Positions 44,987-56,759 of a stretch of 64,000 bases of DNA are shown here, one piece after another; positions within the stretch are counted from its first letter, which is position 1; the number at the start of each line of letters is the position of its first letter. Below the pieces are notes generated by a model. That model was given only the letters and a program-made list of their open reading frames with translations. It was not told where the DNA came from and made no database searches. The translations under genes and the position numbers were made by a program. The stretch is from Syngnathus acus (lineage: Eukaryota > Chordata > Actinopteri > Syngnathiformes > Syngnathidae). The stretch is taken from contig NC_051087.1 in the NCBI RefSeq assembly GCF_901709675.1, positions 2,870,001-2,934,000 of the forward strand, given 5' to 3'.

Positions 44987-45279
44987 CAGCTCGCACTGGT
45001 CCCTCAAAGTCTTCACACTGGGATGTGCCATCCAGTTGCTCACCTCAACTGGTTTCCACATTAACGAGCGTTGCAGTCAAAGTCGCTGCTTATCGCCCTT
45101 CGGTAGTCGTCGTCGTAGAAGACAAAGCACTTTGTCTGCTTTTAGTTACCGTAGTCTTTAAAGAGGGAAGTTTGATTTCATCCATTGTGTAAGTCTTTAA
45201 AAAGCTGTTTCCTCTTTTAAACGCGTGTAAATAAGAGTTATTTTTGTGCCTTTTAGTTTGATACGTTTCAGCGTCAAAT

Positions 45280-45285
45280 AATAAA
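45280..45285 (+). terminator. psip1: psip1 poly(A) signal AATAAA
   Basis: A canonical hexamer lies about 295 bp after the psip1 stop codon. It is the first in the 3' untranslated region. Confidence 0.75.
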
Positions 45286-45445
45286 GTAGTGCACAGTTTT
45301 ATCCGGTGATTGTTGATTTCATCGAATTGCTTTTACCATTTAAAAAAAAAAAAAAAAAAGCTAGATCTATATTACATTAACCTGTCATAGAGATCCTGTT
45401 AAACAAGAACCACTAATATGATGAATTAAACTCAGTCAACAAATC

Positions 45446-45451
45446 TTTATT
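45446..45451 (-). terminator. snapc3: snapc3 poly(A) signal (TTTATT on plus strand)
   Basis: Canonical AATAAA on the minus strand, about 60 bp after the snapc3 stop codon. Together with the psip1 signal it leaves only about 160 bp between the two convergent signals. Confidence 0.8.
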
Positions 45452-45509
45452 ACAAGTTTCAAATAAATATAAACCACAAAACAGGAAGTCAACCTGGTGC
45501 AAAGCGGCG

Positions 45510-48500
45510 TCAGTTGAAAGCGCCGCGGTCCGTGTAGGGGTAAGCCAGGAATTCGCCCAACTTGTTACCGTCGGCGTCGTAGTGCAGCATGCGGAAGCAT
45601 TTGTCGCAAAACACGCAAGGGTGACTCGGGGCAAACTGGTCGCCGGTGGTGCACCACCTGAGGAAAAACAGCAAGTGGGATGTCAATCGGGTGGGCAATA
45701 AAAAAATATATATTTTTTTAGAACGTACCTGGCAATATAAGTGTAGCAAACAGCACATTTCTGCGTGGCGGTTCGGTGTTTGTGAGTTAGCAGCGGGTAG
45801 AACCTCCGGTCCAGGCAGTCGTCCTTGTGCGTCAATCTACAAAAAGACCAGCAAAAAAAATAAAAATAAAATCACTGGCGTCAGCAGATGGGCTCCATTA
45901 CACGAGATGGGTACCCCCCCCCCCCACGTGCTTACGCATCAAAGACACGGTTCATTTGAGGTGTCACGAAAGCCTCTTTGCGAAACAAACCGCTTTTCAC
46001 ATCACGGCGGTTCCTGAGCACGTCACATCCTTAAAGGCAGAGCGGCCGCAAGATGATCTGCTTGGAGGAGGTACAACGGTGGAGTTCATTCATTCCGTGG
46101 CTGTGTGACTCCATTTATTTCCGCTTTCCGAACACAAGCTTACAACTTGGTCACGGTCGGCTCGCCGCCGGAGACTGAACGTTTGGTAGTGAAGCAACCA
46201 AACGACGATAAAGCTTATTTTTATGACCTCAGTTGATGAGCTTATTCTTTGAGTCTCTATTTTTATCTTTTAGCAAGATGATTCCGACTGAATGATCAAA
46301 TTATGGCCTTTAGAAAATTGTATTCTGCAACACTGCAATGTCGATTTGAACTCCGATTAAATTGAAGAAACTGAACTTTCACATTGGACCTCTTGGGCCA
46401 ATTCTGTGACATAAAACTTGCTAATAATTATAACAGTATGAAAGCTTGAGCAAGCTTTGGTTTCCAACTCTAGGTTTCTTGAATGTGTTGAATATTGGTA
46501 ATGATGCAGTGAGAATCAAGAAACCTCAATGGCATCTAAGGAATGCACTGAGCTCAGCTATCTTGTATGAGCTCTTCAAAAAATCAACATGGTTGTTATT
46601 CAAAAGCCGCTTGGTTCTGAAAATGAAAGTGTTTGTTTCGTCTTTTTTTGTTCTGATAAAAACTAAATCTTGATGACCGTTTCATTCCTTTGGCATCACT
46701 CAAGAACATCCACAGGCAGTCAATTCCCACTAGGGGGCGCTTTGGTTTTACCTGATGTCTGTGATGATGACGACATGCTCACAGTCGCCCTGGTGACAGT
46801 AGAAGTAGGGGAAGCCCACTTTCACCTCCAGATCCGCCACCTTGGTGTCCTCCATCTTGGCCTGGGAATACGGCGGGAAGTTCTTAGCCTTGGCCCATGT
46901 GATCGTGGTCCTGCAAAGAACAGAAATATGTGCATATCATACGACACGAGTTCTGAAGCAGAATATACAGGGATTATTTTATCCAGATTTTTAGTGTTGG
47001 CATAAAAATGATCTGCCCCACGGGCCTATCATTCTTATTTTAGCAAATGTGAGTCAACGATAAACTTCAAGCAATCGGCTGATCCGACCACAAACGAGCC
47101 TTTCACCGAGAATTCCTCCTCTAACCTTTTTCCAATTTCCCTCACGCGGACGCTATCAGCGGTAACTCTTGTTTGAAACCTGTACGAATAATTATTCAAG
47201 GACTCTTAATTCACAAGGCTGCGTTTGTTACTGGGGTTCCAAAAAATTAGGGATGTTGGGCTCGACAAAGCAAACTTACTGGCTGATGTCGCGGCATTCG
47301 GGGTAGCGCATGTCGTTATAAAACACCCCTTCGAAGAAAAAGAAAGCAGACTTGTAGATGTCCTGAAACACGACAAAATGTTTGCGTTACAAAAATGCGA
47401 GGTGTTTGGTGGAGGGTGATGCGCGCTCACTTTGTTGACGACATCGGGCACCATGTCCGGTGTGTTGCTGAACTCGCCGCACACTTGTAGGTCGCTAGCG
47501 CAGCAAATGGCGTCTCGCAGCTCCGACAGGCTTTGTGAGCCCAGAACCAGCAGCGTCATGTGGGGTCGGACGTAGCAAAACTGCAAGGGGAAAAGGGAAC
47601 AAATGGAGAATCCAAATTTCTTGAGAATATTCTAAAAATAATCCTTGAACTCTCCACGCACCTTTTCAAATGTAGCCGGATAGTAGATATTGATTGTCAG
47701 AATCACGTCTCCTTCCGGGACTAAATTTTCCACGGTATCTGGTTTCGTCATGACGGATAGTCGCTCCTGAGAAAAGGCAGAAATCCGTCAAGCTCGTACC
47801 TCGGCAAAAGCCGAACCTTTGCCAACTCGCCTGCTCGTCTGCGTAAAGGTCGTGTCTGTTCTTGTTGATTTTTAGAGAGGATTTGTAATCTTGCCTCTTT
47901 TTCCTTTCGCTGTCGAGACAAAATCACGAGGTCAGCCAATAGAGGAATTCAAAGCGAATATATATATATAAAAAAAAAATGCATACATGAGAGTTTTCAA
48001 CGTGGAGTCTTCAGGTACAACTTCAGGGTCCGGCTCCTGGTCCTCGGGATGGCAACGAAGTAATGCGGGGCTATTGGAAAGGTGAAATAAAAAGCCATAT
48101 AAGACAAAAGCAGTCAAGAAAATAAGGCTCGTGTCCACTTCCTGGAAAGGTCAAAGGTTGCAGTATGCACCCAAACGTTGATGCAATTAAGAAACATGTA
48201 ATGAGACTCAGGTGTGAAGCTTATTTAAGGTGTTAGTGTGTGATGGAGGTCATGCCCCCTTTGTGAAGTGCTCCTGTCTCTTTCTTGGCTTCTCCTCGGA
48301 GTGAGCTCAAAGGTACCTGCAGACTTCTTTGAGCTCCCGCATCATGTCCACGCTGACTCCCATCTCGTGAGCAAAATTGGCGTTGAACGTGTCTTCGTCC
48401 TCGATGCCGTAGGAATAGTCGGACGGCTTGAGTCTACTCAGCCACTCTTTTCTGAACGAATCTATGTGAAACTTTTTGGTATTCTTGTTGCCGTAGTCGT

Positions 48501-48552
48501 AATCTGGAATGCTTGGATTGGGCTCGGACGCTGGCGCCGAGGAAGTCGCCAT
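45510..48552 (-). CDS. snapc3: snRNA-activating protein complex subunit 3 (SNAP50)
   Basis: Nine exons in transcript order: 48,317-48,552; 47,987-48,070; 47,831-47,909; 47,662-47,766; 47,431-47,580; 47,280-47,362; 46,752-46,910; 45,729-45,836; 45,510-45,657. All phases join to 383 aa (human 411). SNAPc binds the proximal sequence element of snRNA genes transcribed by RNA polymerase II or III, and this subunit contacts DNA. The family signature is the Cys-rich C terminus: CAVC (326-329), C349, CVFCDKC (349-355), and the invariant tail with LGEFLAYPY. The conserved middle shows [15 protein letters not shown] and GEFSNTPD. The start Met is set by an in-frame exon 1 and a short upstream interval. 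Intron 3 has a GC donor (CAG|GCGAGT). The gene converges with psip1 and diverges from ttc39b, the same three-gene neighbourhood as human 9p22.3. Confidence 0.94.
46727..46741 (+). promoter_or_regulatory. CTCF-core-like site in snapc3 intron 7
   Basis: CCCACTAGGGGGCGC at 46,726-46,740 is a very close match to the vertebrate CTCF core (CCACTAGGGGGCGC type). It lies about 12 bp from the exon 7 donor of snapc3. Binding is inferred from the motif alone. Confidence 0.5.
47767..47830 (-). other. snapc3: Non-canonical GC-AG intron in snapc3
   Basis: Exon 3 ends GAGCAG, followed by GCGAGTTGG. Exon 4 begins GAGCGACTA after TTTTCTCAG. Only this junction keeps the frame into the conserved strand ending [14 protein letters not shown]. 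Two GT dinucleotides downstream (GTTCGG, GTACGA) would break the frame. Confidence 0.75.
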
Positions 48553-49133
48553 GTTTACTAAAAAATAAGGAAGTACGTAAATGCAGCGCGCGGGGGATTG
48601 TGGGTAATGTAGTACCAGTACAGTTTCGCAGTGGTCTGGTGGAACATGTGAAAATATTTTGCGGATTAAGGCACAAATCCTGTTCATGAGTATTACATTA
48701 CACGACATTGCAGTACTGGACTAAATATAAAGTTGAAATATGATTTTTAGGCATTGTAATGTCAAATAGATCAAGGGTTGGCATTGTAAAATGCTTGTTA
48801 TATGAACATGATCCACTAACATTCCTTTTCCTTTTTGGTTGGCCTTTTAAGCACAATACCGAACGCTAATTGCAATTTCACACCACAGCCCTGCCTGGAT
48901 AGGTTACTTTTTAGATGGTCAAACAACTAGCTGATTGTGTGCCTTCACACACAGCATCACTGTGTCATATCAGGAGATAAAGTGGGCAGGCCGTAGTAAG
49001 CATAGAAAAGTATAAATATCAATGAAGGGACTCTAATGGATAATTATTTTCCAAGTGAAGGTGAAGATTTGCAAACGGAGTTGCAAAGAAGATTTTTTTT
49101 TTTATCCATCGAGAGAATTTTTTATTCTTGGAG
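48553..49133. promoter_or_regulatory. Divergent promoter interval, snapc3 and ttc39b
   Basis: About 580 bp separate the two start codons. On the snapc3 side a ZNF143/Staf-like motif lies at 48,595-48,613; its minus-strand reading ACTACATTACCCACAATCC matches the extended SBS consensus (ACTACAATTCCCAGMATSC type) at about 15 of 19 positions, some 45-60 bp from the snapc3 start codon. On the ttc39b side a TATA-like TATAAATA lies at 49,011-49,018, about 115 bp before its start codon. The two promoters therefore look different in type. Confidence 0.6.
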
Positions 49134-52100
49134 ATGGAGCTCGCCAATGGAAACTACTCGCTGCATCAGGTTCGTTTTTGCTAACAATTATTTTTTTAAT
49201 AACACTGTCAATCTTTTTTTGTTTGCATTTTTACTGGTGGGGACTAAAATGAATCTTTATGAACATTAAATGGAATATTGCGTATTATTATGCCAAAATC
49301 TTTAGCTTTTCCATTCCTTCTCTTCTAGGTGGAAAAACCCTGTTCTGGAAATTTATTGTAAGTTATTTCATCCATTTTAATGTGATGATTTTTGCTTTCT
49401 AAATGCCCACTATTGCTGTACAGGCAGTGATATGTGTAATATGCGTGATAGTTTATCAGAAACGGGGGTCATTTCTATTTGCAATATACTACATACACAC
49501 TAGAGGGCGGTAAAAGCACAATGAATCGCAGCCAATTGAAATGTTGTCACTTAAACCTTGAATATTTTTGTATTACAAGACTTTTGCTACTTTTTAGTGA
49601 CTCCATATTTATTACACTTACGATGTGCCAGTGAAATTACTTCGGTCACCCTCTTTTTGTGTTTCTATTTAAATGTAACCTTTTCAAACTTCCCTTACTG
49701 TGAGTCCTGTGGTATCCATTTTGTTTAGGTGGGTCAGTCCTTTCAGTTTGATTTTCAGCTTCAGTGGCTAATCTACACCAATAGGGTTTAATTTTGTACA
49801 TGTATGCAAACTAACGGATAAAGAATATCTTCCATCCAGAGAACCACCAATAGATTTAGAAGCAGCTTTGAAGGAATGCTCCAGCGCCCTCGATCTCTTC
49901 CTAAACAACAAGTTTTCAGATGCCTTAGCTCTTTTAGCACCCTGGTAAGTCCCGTTTTGCCGTTTCCGCATGACATGCTGCTCAAGATATGACATAAGAT
50001 GCATTTGTGTTGGCGACAGGAAAAGCCAGAGCATGTACCACGCGATGGGCTACAGCAGCATGCTCGTAATGCAGGCGGGCATGACCTTTGACCCGAAGGA
50101 CATGAACGCTGCGATGGAGTCACTCAGCGACGCGCTTCTGACATGCCAGAGGTACGGCCCGACAGGTAGTCAGTCGGAACCAGAATGAATTGCGTAATAG
50201 TTTTTTTTTTTTTTAATCTTCTCTAGGTTTAGAAAGAAAACAGGAATAATGGAGACTCTGGTCAATTTGTGGCACAGGCAATCACCTGAAAGTCTGACAG
50301 AAGGTGAGAGGTCACGTAGACGTAGAGCCCAGCGTCTCTTGAGACACTTTCTAACGTCACGTTTTGTCACACAGAGGAAATGCACGCTGAGCTCTGCTAC
50401 GCCGAAGTGCTGCTGCAGAAGGCAGCGCTCACGTTCCTCGACGAGAGCATCATCGGGTTCATCAAGGGAGGCATGAGGATCAGGAACAGCTATCAGATTT
50501 TCAAGTACGCTGCACGCATTGGTTGGCGCTTGGAGGTATTTTGAAGGTCAATGTTGTGTGTTCGCAGGGAGTGTCAAGCGCTGGTGCAAGGCAGCACGGA
50601 AATGGAGAAGACGAGCATGTATGTTCACTTTAAGGGCGGAGTCAGCATGGGCATTGGATCTTTTAATCTGGTGGGAACCCTCGTGAACTAATAATCGAGA
50701 CATTCACGTAAAAACATAGCAAGAATTGACATTTTTGTTTTTGCCAGATGCTATCTCTCTTACCAGCTAGAATCCTCAAACTGATGGAGTTTTTGGGTTT
50801 CTCAGGGGACAGGGTAGGTGGATAAAGACTCCTCACAAAAAATTTGGCTTTTGGGTGAAATTTCAAGATGAAACTAGAATGCAAATTTATTTTATTTTTT
50901 TCAGGAGGTGGGTTTGTCTGAGTTGCGAGCGGGCGCCTCCAGCGACAGCCTGCGCTCTATTCTCAGCACTTTGACTCTGCTCATGTTTCACCTCTACATC
51001 TCTGTCATTCTGGGTAAATAGCCGATTTTTTTGGACCTCGGAATTCAAACAGGGTTTTTTTTTTTTTTAAATCAACTTTTTTTTTTTTTTTATTTACTCA
51101 AAGGATCTGGCGACGTGGATCTCAGTGAGGCCGAGGCTCTGCTGGAGCCTTACGCTAACAGGTTCCCGAATGTAAGCTTGTTAAAACAATTACATTATTT
51201 CATATTATTGTATAAATGAATAAATTATATTAAAAAAAAATTGCATCATGTTCTTCACCATATTAATTTTCTCCATAGGGGGCTCTCATGCTTTTCTACG
51301 TTGCAAGAATTTCCCTGCTCAAGGGAAACATCACATTTGTAAGGGATGCTCAGAGAATTCATTTTTTTTTCGTGGCTCCACTTTTTGTTTTTGCTGATTG
51401 CTGTGTTTCTCTGGTTAGGCTGAGGAAAAGTTCCACGCTTGCATCGCCGCTCAGCATGAGTGGCGCCAGATTCACCACCTGTGCTACTGGGAGCTCATGT
51501 GGGCTTACTCCTTTGAGCAGAATTGGCGGGAAGCGTACCACTATGCCGATCTGCTCTGCAAGGAGAGCAAATGGTCACAGGTGAAAAAGAAAAAAATAGT
51601 CACTCATTTGTTACATTTTTGGAAAGACTCAACGTCATCTTGTTTGCTCGTAGGCCGTCTACATGTTCCAGAAAGCGTCCATACTGAGCATGCTCCCGGA
51701 GGAGGAAGTCAAGAAACTGGGTGAAAATGTGGAGGATTTATTTAGGTATGCAAAAAAACAAAAAGCAGACAAAGAGCTTTTTGCATTTTTTGAGTCATGG
51801 GAATGACGCAAGTGCGCTTCGCAGGGAGGTGGACGGTCTGCGGCTGAGGTTGGCCGGAAAGTCCATTCCGACTGAGAAGTTTGCGGCCAAGAAGGCTCAA
51901 CGCTACGTCTCCTCCAAACCAGTCAAGCTGGTCGTCCCAGCTTTGGTGCGGACTGTTTTGTGGCATTCGCAGAATTAAATTAAATTAAATTAAAAACCAA
52001 TAAATTAAATAAAAAAATAGAAAAATGAAAATAAAAAATAAAAAATTAATAAAAAAATCAAACAATTTGATTAAATTAAAGGAAATTTCATCCTGCAGGA

Positions 52101-52775
52101 AATGATGTACGTGTGGAACGGCTTCACCATTGTTGGCAAAAGAGCCGACTTGACGGAAAACATCTTGGCTACGTTGGAGAAAGCGGAGGAGGAAATCAAG
52201 TATAGTTCAAGTGAGTGAGAAAGACAACAGTAGTGCGTCAAGTTTTTCTTTCCCTCACACATGACACGGTGTTTGTCACCCACAGGCCCGTCAGACTACC
52301 ACCTGGACGACCAGTGTGTGATTCAGTTGCTCAAGGGCTTGTGTCTGAGGCAGTTGGGGCAACTCGACCAGGCGGAGGTCTGCTTCAACCGCGTCCTATC
52401 CAGGTCAGCCACATACCTAAATAGGCTTGGTCACTTTTGCTTGATGCCAGAAAGAATGCAATCAAATTTTGCAGCGAAAGCGACCTGAAGCACGACAACT
52501 ACCTGGTGCCGTTTACCATGTACGAGATGGGCCTCCTGCACAAGCAGAGGGGCGACATGGAAAAGGCCATTTTTGTGCTTGAAAGCGCCAAGTAAGTATC
52601 TTCTAAGATTTTCTTTTTCTTCCCTGAGAAGATGCTAAAAGAAGCCGCTGCGATTTTCAGGCTGAACTACAAAGACTACAGCATGGAGTCTCGTCTCCAC
52701 TTCCGCATCCACGCCGTGCTCAACAGCATAGAATCCTTTGAGGCCAAGATGCCACCTTCACGCATGGCGGCGTGA
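49134..52775 (+). CDS. ttc39b: Tetratricopeptide repeat protein 39B
   Basis: Eighteen exons: 49,134-49,169; 49,329-49,357; 49,840-49,944; 50,020-50,151; 50,227-50,303; 50,375-50,504; 50,568-50,670; 50,748-50,813; 50,905-51,013; 51,104-51,171; 51,279-51,338; 51,419-51,580; 51,654-51,745; 51,825-51,945; 52,099-52,210; 52,286-52,403; 52,475-52,591; 52,661-52,775. Phases agree throughout, giving 583 aa. The family core is clear: LEAALKECSSALDLFLNNKF near the N terminus, HHLCYWELMWAYSF with WREAYHYADLLCKESKWSQ in the middle, and YVWNGFTIVGKR with C-terminal TPR helices. In mammals TTC39B promotes ubiquitination and loss of the sterol receptor LXR and affects HDL cholesterol. Exons 1-2 are the least certain: the start Met is chosen because exon 1, exon 2 and exon 3 join in phase, but the exon 1 donor (GTTCGT) is weak. 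Alternative first exons are likely. Confidence 0.93.
51973..52078. repeat. AAATT-rich simple repeat in ttc39b intron 14
   Basis: Tandem aaatt units decay into A-rich sequence just upstream of the exon 15 acceptor. It sits inside the intron and does not disturb coding. Confidence 0.8.
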
Positions 52776-53209
52776 ACGACTTCATGACCGACCGCACTCT
52801 CTATTATCGAGCACTCCTCCAACCTCATGACTGGCCCCCCAGGACATCTTTTTACGATGCTTCTGTAAATGCGTCACTGTGTCTTCTGTAATATTCTTCT
52901 ACTGTTAAAGCATTTATACACATAGAACATCAACTTACATATATTTGAATTTTGTTTCTGCAACTCTGTGGAGAAATTCTGATATGTTTAGGTGTTAAAA
53001 TGTTGGCATCTAGGTCGTCTCTGGTGGACTCCCCCCCCCCCCCACCCATCTGGGAGCTAGGCTAGCATATATAGTGAAGCATATATATTTGAAAGTTGGG
53101 GGTGCCGTTTGAGGTAAAACAGTCAGATTCTAATCCTTGTGGATGTGATGTCTTGTAAATAGCTGATTATGTATATTTTTCTTCTGGATGAAATGTATCA
53201 GATGTGCCA

Positions 53210-53215
53210 AATAAA
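53210..53215 (+). terminator. ttc39b: ttc39b poly(A) signal AATAAA
   Basis: Canonical hexamer about 435 bp after the stop codon, with the 3' untranslated region otherwise uninterrupted. Confidence 0.75.
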
Positions 53216-53229
53216 CCTTAAATGAGCAT

Positions 53230-53588
53230 AATTGTGATAATATGGCTTTGGTATTTGAAGTTTTTTTTAGGGCTGTGGTTATATTTGTATACAATGCTGA
53301 GCAGTAGGCTTTTTTTTTTTTAAGTTTGTTTGATCAAACTTTATAAAGTCAAACGGCATGCGAAATAATTGATTCGTTTTTGAAAATTATATTGAGCCGG
53401 GGCACATATTTTACATTTGGAAAAATATCACGGCACACGACAGCAAATAACTTTATTTAATAATGATCTCCCACTCATAAATTGTAATTTCAGATCATCA
53501 CTCCCCAAAAGTTTTTTTTAATAGTCTATAACTTTCCAATAAATCACAAAACGGGTTTTTAATTAGGCGACCGAGACGTGTCATTCAA
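53230..53588. other. Intergenic spacer between ttc39b and dnajb14
   Basis: AT-rich sequence with a poly-T run. No gene is seen. This spacer is also the boundary between the human 9p22-type and 4q-type gene blocks. Confidence 0.5.
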
Positions 53589-53593
53589 ATGGT

Positions 53594-53619
53594 GGGTCAC
53601 GTGGTGTATCATGTGACCC
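53594..53619. promoter_or_regulatory. dnajb14: E-box inverted repeat at the dnajb14 promoter
   Basis: GGGTCACGTG (53,594-53,603) and CATGTGACCC (53,610-53,619) form 10-bp arms with one mismatch around a 6-bp spacer. The left arm holds a CACGTG E-box in the GTCACGTG context bound by USF and MiT/TFE factors. It lies about 40-60 bp before the chosen start codon. Confidence 0.6.
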
Positions 53620-53654
53620 GCCCAGGAAAGGAGGAGGGAGGAGGAGGAAAGAAG

Positions 53655-56304
53655 ATGGAAGGGAATCGAGACGAGGCTGAGAAATGTGTCAACATCGCGT
53701 CAAAAGCCATCGAGGCGGGGGACAAGGAGAAGGCGCTCAAGTTCCTCCACAAAGCGGAGAAGCTCTTCCCGACAGCGCGAGCCAAAGGTAAAGACGTTGC
53801 TTCCGGCTAACCTAGCTCCCAGATGGGGAGGTGGAGTGGGGGTGAGTCCACCAGAGACGACAATCTAACCGGCCGGCCAGAGCGACTGTATAATCATGAA
53901 ATATGTATCAGACATTTTAAGCTCATAACGCCATTTTTAAAAGCTAATGTATGGGAAAAAATGTCAACAAGAAGTGAAGTTTTGTCAAAAGCTAACAGCG
54001 AGCTGGTACGCTAATAAACCGAGCTAAGCTATTTAGGCTGCTGCGCGTGTCGTTAGCGCAATTTAAAGTGAGCGTCGTTCATAACTATCGTGGATATGTT
54101 CACATTTTCACCCCAAATGATAAGAAAAAACGTGTTGATTTGGTGTAGTTGTGAGCGTAAGCACCATCTTGGCTAACTTAAAATCCGACGAAGCGGATCA
54201 GAACTGTCAGTGGCGTGACGTCATCACTATGCTTCCAGACGGTAAGGTGAATTAGCTCCTTAGCCGTAAACACATTATCCTGTTCTAAAAATCAAAAGAA
54301 AACTGTTAAAAATGTAAAATAAATAATAACAAACACACCTGTTTTTTTAATTGCCGTATATAAATAACCCTGAATGAATGTCAACATTAACAACTAAACA
54401 TTTATGTTTTTTAATATATGACAATACAATTGAACTGTACTAAAGGAATCCACTGGTGGCACGAATACTACCACACTCTTAAAAAAAAATCACTCCTATA
54501 CATCGATGTAACATTATCTTCTTATTTGTCTTATCACAGCCTTGCTTGACGCGATAACAAAAAACGGGAGCTCTGCGGCTAATGGCGCACATCGCAGACG
54601 ACCGGCGCACAATTCGGAAGACGGCGGCACGCAAGCGACGAGGGCACGTGCCGAGTCCACGGGAGCCGAATCGTCCAAGGTGTTTACGCAAGAGCAGGTG
54701 GAAGGCGTCCAAAGGTGACAATGCTGGCTTAAAATGTTACAGCGACACTTGTTAATGTTCAGCCATCCAATTTCTGTCGCTCAAATTCACTGAACTGTAA
54801 ATATGTGTTGATAGCGGGGTTACCTTAACACTTGTTTTCTTCCTGTCAGAATAAAGCGCTGTAAAGACTACTACGAAGTGCTCGGTGTCACCAAAGAAGC
54901 CAATGAAGATGAGCTGAAGAAGGCCTACAGGAAACTGGCCCTCAAGTTCCACCCGGACAAGAATCACGCTCCCGGAGCAACGGACGCCTTTAAAAGTTCG
55001 TCTCCCTCACTCGGCTTCCGTAAAAATAGTGTGCGGAAAATCTAATAGGAGTTCCGTGTCCCCGAGCAGAAATTGGTAATGCGTACGCGGTGCTGAGCAA
55101 TCCGGCCAAACGGCGGCAGTATGACTTGACGGGAAGCGAAGAACCAAGCGGAGCAGGCCACGCCCATGGCGGCGCCAACGGCTTTGACTTCCACAGAGGG
55201 TTCGAAGCCGACATCACCCCTGAAGACCTTTTCAATATGTTCTTCGGAGGAGGCTTCCCTTCTTGTGAGTTACACACATACAAATGTGGCAAGTCGGGCT
55301 GCACGCAACTCACAATTATTTCAGTAATCGATCAATCTGTTGATTATTTTGACTGTTTAAAGATGAATGAAGTTAAAAATAATATTTTATTTTCCATCTC
55401 CTCATTCACAAAAATTAACAAAAAAAGTGTTAACGCAATAATAAATATTGGATTAAAAAACATTTAACATCCAAAGTAAATGATTCATCGGTGTCAAATA
55501 TGTTGCGTGACTTTTTTCCTTTCTGTCTCTCAGCAAGCGCACAGACGTTCACCAACGGCAGGACGAACTACAGCCATCACGGCGACTACCGACAAGAGCG
55601 GACAGACGAAAGAGGAGATGTACGTGACCTCGGCTACCGCTGCCGCTTCTGCTGCGTGCATGTTGTTGACGCCATCTTTCTCTCCAGGGTGGTTTCTCCA
55701 TGTTCATTCAGCTCATGCCCATCGTGGTCCTGATCTTGGTGTCAATACTGAGCCAGATGATGGTTTCCCCTCCTCCTTACAGTCTCTACTCTCGACCGTA
55801 AGCGTGACATCGCTATCCCAAACTCTGCTACGTCTAGCTAGACGTATTTATAACGCCATGGGTCCTCTCCAGGTCCACGAGTCAGACGGTGAAGCGGCAG
55901 ACGGAAAACCTGCACGTGAACTATTACGTCACCAGAGACTTCAAGTCTGAGTACAAAACGGCGGCGGCGCTGCAGCAGATTGAGAAAAGTGTGGAGGAAG
56001 ACTACGTGGCCAATGTCAAGAATAGCTGCTGGAAGGAGAGACAGACAAGTAAGAGGGTCAACTTTGGATGACTTTTCATGCAATAAAAAAGCCAATTACG
56101 TCAATTTCAGTCACAGGTTAAATATGACTAATATTATATTTCAAATACACTCAAACAAATTACTTCTCCCCCGGTCCAGAAACAGAGCTGCTGTACGCCG
56201 CCAAGGTGTATCGGGACGAGCGCATGCGCAAGAAGGCGGAGCTTATGACCATGGAAAACTGCAAAGAGCTGGAAAGACTAAATAACCTCTTCCGAGGCGG
56301 ATGA
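53655..56304 (+). CDS. dnajb14: DnaJ (Hsp40) homolog, subfamily B member 14
   Basis: Eight exons: 53,655-53,787; 54,540-54,714; 54,850-54,995; 55,070-55,264; 55,534-55,619; 55,688-55,797; 55,873-56,048; 56,180-56,304. All phases agree, giving 381 aa (human DNAJB14 is 379). The N terminus [11 protein letters not shown] matches the family; an in-frame ATG at 53,589 would add 22 residues with no family support. The J domain (about 106-170) begins [12 protein letters not shown] and has the HPD motif in [10 protein letters not shown], needed to stimulate Hsp70 ATPase. A single membrane segment (about 248-270, from [12 protein letters not shown]) anchors the protein in the ER membrane with the J domain in the cytosol, followed by the DUF1977-type tail. 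It works with Hsc70 in ER quality control. The paralogue dnajb12 is the alternative; the tail [13 protein letters not shown] favours dnajb14. Confidence 0.94.
54216..54223. promoter_or_regulatory. Perfect CRE palindrome in dnajb14 intron 1
   Basis: TGACGTCA, the full cyclic-AMP response element. Two more perfect copies lie at 23,159-23,166 and 39,178-39,185. Chance would give about one such 8-mer per 65 kb, so three is a mild excess only. Confidence 0.35.
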
Positions 56305-56746
56305 CTCGCTTACACACTCTTAGATGCTCTAATGTATAACAGTAGATGTGTGTATGTACAGTTTTTTTTTTCTGTTGGTTTTAAGAAGAGAATTTACATT
56401 AGAAGCAACACAAGAAAAATCCAACTGAGAAAAGACGAGTACTTCAAGTTCACCTCACTGTTCCATCTCAAACAAACTTTCGACATTCCGGAGAAGCATT
56501 CTTTTGCAGGAGGGATTTTCAAAATAAAGTAGTAAGCTCATCCACTTCCTTGTTGGTAATGCCACCAATCAGCTTCCAGCATGAAATTAATATTCTTGAT
56601 GGGGAAACATCACCAGAAGAAGTCTGGAGTTACTTTGGGACATGCCTTCATACAAGATGTTCATTTTTTGAAGTGTTGGACATTCATGCAGTTATTTAAG
56701 TATCTATAGGAGAGAGAGATTTTCTTCCACGCTCGCTTGTCAATGA

Positions 56747-56752
56747 AATAAA
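56747..56752 (+). terminator. dnajb14: dnajb14 poly(A) signal AATAAA (distal)
   Basis: A proximal AATAAA also lies at 56,523-56,528, so two 3' ends are possible. Confidence 0.6.
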
Positions 56753-56759
56753 GTAATAT

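Noticed and set aside
49036-49133. Upstream ATG (49,036) as the ttc39b start
   Set aside because: Its frame reaches the exon 1 donor in the wrong phase for exon 2; the ATG at 49,134 joins in phase.
53589-53654. In-frame upstream ATG extending dnajb14 by 22 residues
   Set aside because: The added residues have no family counterpart and run through the E-box inverted repeat; [11 protein letters not shown] is the conserved start.
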